Positions 6,772 to 10,501 of a DNA stretch of 10,501 bases are shown here, one piece after another (position 1 is the stretch's first letter; every line of letters begins with the position of its first letter). The notes beneath the pieces were generated by a model. The model searched no databases, was not told where the DNA came from, and was given only the letters and a program-made list of their open reading frames with translations. The position numbers and the translations under genes are program-made. This DNA comes from Muribaculaceae bacterium (GTDB lineage: Bacteria > Bacteroidota > Bacteroidia > Bacteroidales > Muribaculaceae): the NCBI GenBank assembly GCA_017545095.1, contig JAFYCU010000262.1, positions 1 to 10,501 on the forward strand, given 5' to 3'.

Positions 6772-8124
6772 TCAATAGGGCAGAAAGCGTTTGGTGAGGT
6801 CGGGGATTTGGTCGTATCTAAGCGTATAGGTGGTGCCGTCTTTTTTGCGGACAATAAACTTGATGTCTTTGGGCACCATCTGAAAGACCAATGTGTTGAA
6901 ACCCTCCTCGTTTTTCGATAGCTTTTCGCTCACACTTACTGTGCGTAGTTCCGAGCAGCTGCCGAAGGCGTTTACCATCAATTCTTTCACCGAATCGGGT
7001 AGCCTCACCTCGGTCAGGTAGTGGCAGCTGCCAAACGCTTCTTTGCCTATGGTCTGTAGCTTGTGGCCTAAGTCAAGTGTCGTGATTTTGGTGCTGAGGA
7101 AAGCGGCTTCGCCGATATGCTCCACGGCGGTCATCTTCAAGCCCGTGAGTTTTTTGCAGTCGCAGAAAGCCGAAGGCATAATCTCTTTGACCGAAGCAGG
7201 CACAACGAAGTTTCCGCAGTCACGGTTCATCGGGCAAGCGATGAGCTTCGTCATGTCGGCTGAGTAGAGGATGCCGTCAATGGTAATGAGCGACCCTTCG
7301 CCCGGCGTGACGATGATTGAAGTGAGTGAGTCGCAAGAGGTGAACGGATTGCCGGACACTTGCCTGAGCGAACTGGGCAGCATGAGGCGTTCCATCGCGA
7401 CGCAATTGCGGAAAGCATTCTCGCCCAGGCTTGTCAAACCTTCGGGCAGTATAATTTCGCGGAATGCGCACCCCGAGAAAGCCGCTTCGCCTATTGATTG
7501 CAGCGACCGGGGCAGGTCGATGTGCTTGAGCGATTTGCTATAGGCAAAAGCATAGTCGTCGATGGTGGCAACCGCATCGGGCAGGGTGATGCGCTCGAGT
7601 GAATTGCATCTGCTGAATGCGCTTGACCCGATGCTGGTGATGGTTGGAGGCAGGTTCACCTCGCGCAGGTTTTCGCATTCCTGGAACAACCGGTTCTCGA
7701 TGCGGGTGATTGAATTTGGCACTGCAATGCTCGTCAAGCCGGTGCATTTCTCAAACACGGCGTAGGACATCCTCTTCACGCTCGATGGGATGTCGATTGC
7801 GGTCAGACCCTCACATCGGCACAGCGCAAACGGGCCGATGCTGTCGATGGTGTTGGGCATCACGAGGCGTGTGATTTGGTTGCAGTCAAAGAATCCCCAT
7901 CCATCGATGGTGGTCACGGTGTAAGTGGAACCCTTGAGCGTTACTCGTTCAGGGATTTCCACCACACCAACGGGCTTTTGTTTGTCGCTGATTTTGCCCA
8001 CCGCCACCGTGCTGTCGGTAAGCACTTCATAACAAAGGCCATTCAAGGAGTGACGGCTGCCTGTTTCGGCTTTGATGGTTGAAGCCAAAAGCATGAAAAT
8101 GAGTAGTGGAATGATGCGGTTCAT
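6772..8124 (-). CDS. exported BspA-type leucine-rich repeat (LRR_5) protein
   Basis: The start is the ATG at 8124, giving 450 residues with a clear signal peptide (MNRIIPLLIFMLLASTIKA, cut after 19). An in-frame ATG at 8211 would add 29 non-signal residues and falls inside the -33 box of the gene's promoter, so it is rejected. Residues about 71-403 are some 13 repeats of about 23 residues of the form xxIGxxAFxxCxxLxxIxLPxS, the LRR_5 (BspA / Treponema TpLRR) type. A longer unit at 276-311 carries the typical IDGILYSADMTKLIACP. The C-terminal 45 residues have no dockerin, T9SS sorting domain or membrane anchor that I recognise. BspA proteins of oral Bacteroidota bind host matrix proteins; binding here is only a guess, and LRR_5 proteins are numerous and varied. 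It is the sole gene on this strand between hydE and the divergent LRR gene. Confidence 0.88.
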   Translation of the reverse strand: MNRIIPLLIFMLLASTIKAETGSRHSLNGLCYEVLTDSTVAVGKISDKQKPVGVVEIPERVTLKGSTYTVTTIDGWGFFDCNQITRLVMPNTIDSIGPFALCRCEGLTAIDIPSSVKRMSYAVFEKCTGLTSIAVPNSITRIENRLFQECENLREVNLPPTITSIGSSAFSRCNSLERITLPDAVATIDDYAFAYSKSLKHIDLPRSLQSIGEAAFSGCAFREIILPEGLTSLGENAFRNCVAMERLMLPSSLRQVSGNPFTSCDSLTSIIVTPGEGSLITIDGILYSADMTKLIACPMNRDCGNFVVPASVKEIMPSAFCDCKKLTGLKMTAVEHIGEAAFLSTKITTLDLGHKLQTIGKEAFGSCHYLTEVRLPDSVKELMVNAFGSCSELRTVSVSEKLSKNEEGFNTLVFQMVPKDIKFIVRKKDGTTYTLRYDQIPDLTKRFLPY

Positions 8125-8180
8125 AATGACTCGGTTTTTTGTTTGAGTGAATGGGGCGGGCTCAGTCCTGTTACAATCTG

Positions 8181-8212
8181 CAAAATTACTGTTTTTCACC
8201 GAGAGATGCAAA
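8181..8212 (-). promoter_or_regulatory. Bacteroidota-type promoter of the BspA-type LRR gene
   Basis: On the minus strand, TTTG at 8212-8209, then 20 bases, then TAATTTTG at 8188-8181: full match to the consensus. The expected transcript start is near 8174, giving a leader of about 50 bases before the ATG at 8124. This promoter also settles the start of the gene, since the upstream in-frame ATG at 8211 would be inside the promoter. Confidence 0.72.
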
Positions 8213-8217
8213 TACCA

Positions 8218-8413
8218 CAGGCTCTATAACGTTTGGTATGGGTGTTTTAGACTAAAAGGAACAAAAGATTCATAAACATTGATATGTGTATTTATGTATA
8301 AGTTATTGATTGATTGTTAGTTTAGATACTTTCGCCATCTTTAAGTCGTACATTATTTTGCTCATTATGTTCTTTTAGTCTAATCAACTACCTACACGAT
8401 TCGTTACAGAGCC
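8218..8413. repeat. imperfect inverted-repeat element (possible MITE or shared control site)
   Basis: The left arm (8220-8263) and right arm (8368-8413) pair in reverse complement. The outer 12 bases match at 11 of 12 (CGTTAYAGAGCC in the right-arm sense), and the inner 17/16 bases (TTAGACTAAAAGGAACA against TGTTCTTTTAGTCTAA) match except for one gap; the 15-18 bases between them are diverged. ATACCA occurs directly outside on both sides (8212-8217, two bases from the left arm, and 8414-8419), as a target duplication might. The core encodes nothing obvious. It could be a non-autonomous element remnant or a regulator site copied upstream of two divergent genes. Confidence 0.55.
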
Positions 8414-8469
8414 ATACCATATAGTTGCATTTTTTTATAGGAAAGCAATGACGAATCAGAAATTTTGAC

Positions 8470-8477
8470 TAAATTTG
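8470..8477 (+). promoter_or_regulatory. putative -7 box of the dockerin-tailed LRR gene
   Basis: TAAATTTG fits TAnnTTTG. At the expected distance upstream only AATG (8447-8450) is present, so the -33 box is poor. The transcript would start near 8484, with a leader of about 30 bases to the ATG at 8515. A weak -33 box may mean that an activator is needed; the right arm of the inverted repeat ends 33 bases before it. Confidence 0.45.
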
Positions 8478-8514
8478 CAGTCGAATATTGTCAAACCATT
8501 AGCACTATATAGTT

Positions 8515-10501
8515 ATGAAGAAAACATTACTGCTTTTTGCGTTGCTCGTGGCCGCCCTGTCGGCCCGCGCCGATGTGACCATCGACGCCGCCCATTTCCC
8601 TGATGCTAACTTCCGCGCATTACTGCTGTCGGAATATCCCAATGGCTACATCACTACTGCCGAATTGGAACGCCGCAGGGTACTTCATGCGAGTGAATTA
8701 AATATCTCCGACCTGACAGGCGTTGCTTATTTCAGCAACCTGACAGATCTCTATTGCGACAATAACAACCTCACATCGCTGCCCACTTTGCCCCACAGGC
8801 TCGAGGAACTTCAATGTTCAGGAAATAAACTCACCTCGCTCTCGGGAATCAGTTCTTGTGCTTCCACGCTTAAGTCTATCCGTTGTGGCGAGAACAGTTT
8901 CACCTCAGTGAACATCTCGGATATGACCGCTTTGGAAGGACTTAGTTTTATGAACAGCACCGAATTGACCGACATTACATGTCAAAATAATCCACAGCTG
9001 TTGTACATCGGTTGTGACGGCTGCACCAAACTGACCAGTCTGTATTGCCCAAACAACAACTTGGATAATATCTCTTTAAAGGATTGCACGGCTCTGAAAA
9101 CCCTGAAATGCTATAACAATAGTATCAGGTATATTCACAACCTGGGTTCTTGCACCTCGCTCACTTTCCTTGACTGTAAAAACAACAAGATTGGGGGGGT
9201 TGATGTATTACCCGCCTCGCTGCAGGAAATTGACTGCAGCTATAACAAACTATACACCCTTCCCAGTTTGCCTGGCTCATTGCAGAAATTGTACTGCGAC
9301 AATAACCTCACAATTTATTCACTGCCCACGTTGCCCAGCAGCCTCAAGGAACTTGGTTGTTCTCACAACCTTCTCACCTCGCTGCCTACGTTGCCCAGCA
9401 GCCTCAAGTGGCTTGATTGTCATGAAAACCAGCTCACCGCGCTGCCCACATTGCCCGACAACATCGAGTTGGCGGATTGCAGCAGCAACAACATTGCCGG
9501 CAACGTGTGGGTAAGCAACTTCACCAAGCTCATCACCCTTGACGTGAGCAGCAACCCCTCCATCACGCTGCTCAGTGTCGGCAACGACTTGGCGCTCACC
9601 GACTTGGGTATCAGGGGCTGCATAGGGCTGAAGACGCTGTCGATGAGCAACGTGCCGAGCTACGATTTCTCCAACCTAACATTGCCAAGTGCGCTCGAAC
9701 AGTTTAGTTGCGACAAGAACAACCTCACCACGCTGCCCGAACTGCCCGAAAGCCTCAAGACCCTGTACTGCTACGACAACCAACTCACCGCGCTGCCCGC
9801 GCTGCCCGCCACCATTGAGACTGTCGTTGCCGAAAAAAACCGCTTCACAACATTGAAAATCAATGAAAAGGCCAACCTCAAAAACCTCTACGTCGGGAAC
9901 AACCCGCTGCTCACCGAGCTTAACTGCAGCTACAACGCATTGAGCGCACTCGACATCTCGGGCTGCACGGCACTGAAGACACTCTACTGCAACGACAACC
10001 AGCTCACCTCGCTCAACGTGCAGGGCTTTGCCGCGCTGGAAACGGTGTACTGCGGCGGCAACCAGCTCACGTCCCTCTCGCTGCAGGGCTGCAACGCACT
10101 GGAAAAGGTGTACTGCGGCAACAACCAGCTCACTTCGCTCTCGCTGCAGGGCTGCAACGCGCTTACGCTTGTGAACTGCTGCAGAAACCAGATCAAGGAC
10201 TCGGAGATGACGGCGATGATCGGCAGCCTGCGCGCCATGCCCAATGGCACTCAGGGAACACTGCAGGTGCTCTGGTCGGCAGGCGAGGGCAACACCATCA
10301 CCAACGAACAGGTGCGCGCCGCACGCAACAAGGGATGGATTCCCTACAAGTGGTCTTTCCGCGACTTCTTTGAAATTCCTGTCGAAGACGAGGTGCCCGG
10401 CGACCTCGACGGCAGCGGCAATGTGGACGTGGATGACCTGAACCTCATCATCAACATGATGCTCGACAAGGCCGACAAGACCGACGCTGCCGACCTCAAT
10501 G
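8515..10501 (+). CDS. exported cysteine-rich LRR protein with dockerin-like C-terminus (3' end cut by window)
   Basis: The frame is open from the ATG at 8515 through the window end: 662 residues seen, C-terminus missing. The signal peptide is MKKTLLLFALLVAALSARA (cut after 19). Residues 23-75 (FPDANFRALLLSEYP, then ELNISDLTGVAYF) are the usual N-terminal cap of this LRR type. LRRs run from about 76 to 562 in two styles: 20-residue LPx units like those of YopM/IpaH (LPTLPSSLKxLxC, mainly 256-325 and 400-440), and 21-residue units such as SLQGCNALEKVYCGNNQLT (481-560). Nearly every unit has Cys at one fixed position. Residues 563-628 resemble the C-terminal cap of Bacteroidota LRR proteins. From 629 a dockerin-like half follows (D630, D632, S634, D638, D641); its second half would begin at about 661, at the cut. 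The tail resembles that of the CotH protein at 228-1844. Surface or secreted location and ligand binding are inferred; the ligand is unknown. Confidence 0.88.
   Translation, partial: MKKTLLLFALLVAALSARADVTIDAAHFPDANFRALLLSEYPNGYITTAELERRRVLHASELNISDLTGVAYFSNLTDLYCDNNNLTSLPTLPHRLEELQCSGNKLTSLSGISSCASTLKSIRCGENSFTSVNISDMTALEGLSFMNSTELTDITCQNNPQLLYIGCDGCTKLTSLYCPNNNLDNISLKDCTALKTLKCYNNSIRYIHNLGSCTSLTFLDCKNNKIGGVDVLPASLQEIDCSYNKLYTLPSLPGSLQKLYCDNNLTIYSLPTLPSSLKELGCSHNLLTSLPTLPSSLKWLDCHENQLTALPTLPDNIELADCSSNNIAGNVWVSNFTKLITLDVSSNPSITLLSVGNDLALTDLGIRGCIGLKTLSMSNVPSYDFSNLTLPSALEQFSCDKNNLTTLPELPESLKTLYCYDNQLTALPALPATIETVVAEKNRFTTLKINEKANLKNLYVGNNPLLTELNCSYNALSALDISGCTALKTLYCNDNQLTSLNVQGFAALETVYCGGNQLTSLSLQGCNALEKVYCGNNQLTSLSLQGCNALTLVNCCRNQIKDSEMTAMIGSLRAMPNGTQGTLQVLWSAGEGNTITNEQVRAARNKGWIPYKWSFRDFFEIPVEDEVPGDLDGSGNVDVDDLNLIINMMLDKADKTDAADLN
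9955..10206 (+). repeat. 63-bp tandem repeats coding for 21-residue LRR units
   Basis: Four successive units start at 9955, 10018, 10081 and 10144, each 63 bases (21 codons). The second and third are identical at 52 of 63 bases, and the third and fourth share their first 16 bases or so before diverging. Upstream, 9301-9480 holds three 60-bp units coding for the 20-residue LPx type. The repeats are part of the coding region and point to growth of the LRR array by internal duplication. Confidence 0.85.

Larger units (their letters stand above)
8125..8514. other. 390-bp divergent intergenic region between two LRR genes
   Basis: This AT-rich stretch holds a promoter for each LRR gene (8181-8212 minus; 8470-8477 plus) and, between them, a pair of long imperfect inverted repeats (8220-8263 and 8368-8413) around a core of about 104 bp without an open frame of note. 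No RNA gene was recognised. Confidence 0.75.

Noticed and set aside
8125..8211. N-terminal extension of the BspA-type LRR protein from the ATG at 8211
   Set aside because: The ATG lies in the -33 box of a full-consensus promoter, and the extension would place 29 polar residues before a clear signal peptide.

Overview
The window looks like chromosomal DNA of an anaerobic Bacteroidota, most likely a gut-type member of the order Bacteroidales (Muribaculaceae or Prevotellaceae-like; the family is a guess). Support comes from several promoters of the Bacteroidota form TTTG-N20-TAnnTTTG, starts without a Shine-Dalgarno, a second elongation factor G of the Bacteroides type, BspA-like leucine-rich repeat proteins, and a HydE maturase, which implies an [FeFe] hydrogenase and an anaerobic life.

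Layout: (1) 228-1844 (+), an exported CotH-kinase-family protein ending in a dockerin-like domain, with its own promoter. (2) 1867-1908, a long perfect hairpin between convergent genes. (3) 1924-4086 (-), an EF-G2-type translation factor with a degenerate GTPase centre and an insertion in domain IV. (4) 4087-4508, an AT-rich intergenic region ending in a 7-bp tandem repeat 4 bases before hemW. (5) 4509-5654 (+) hemW and 5728-6759 (+) hydE, two radical-SAM genes with a promoter in the gap between them. (6) 6772-8124 (-), an exported BspA-type LRR protein. (7) 8125-8514, a divergent intergenic region with an imperfect inverted-repeat element of about 196 bp. (8) 8515 to the window end (+), a large exported LRR protein with many cysteines, cut by the window edge inside a dockerin-like C-terminus.

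There is no single operon here. The genes fall into two themes. One is the cell surface: a CotH protein and two LRR proteins, all with signal peptides, two of them with the same kind of dockerin-like tail. The other is anaerobic or starvation physiology: EF-G2, a heme chaperone and a hydrogenase maturase. No phage, IS, CRISPR, tRNA or rRNA genes were seen. The best leads are the EF-G2 substitutions, the inverted-repeat element between the two LRR genes, the shared dockerin-like tails without a visible cohesin, and the heptamer repeat at the hemW start.
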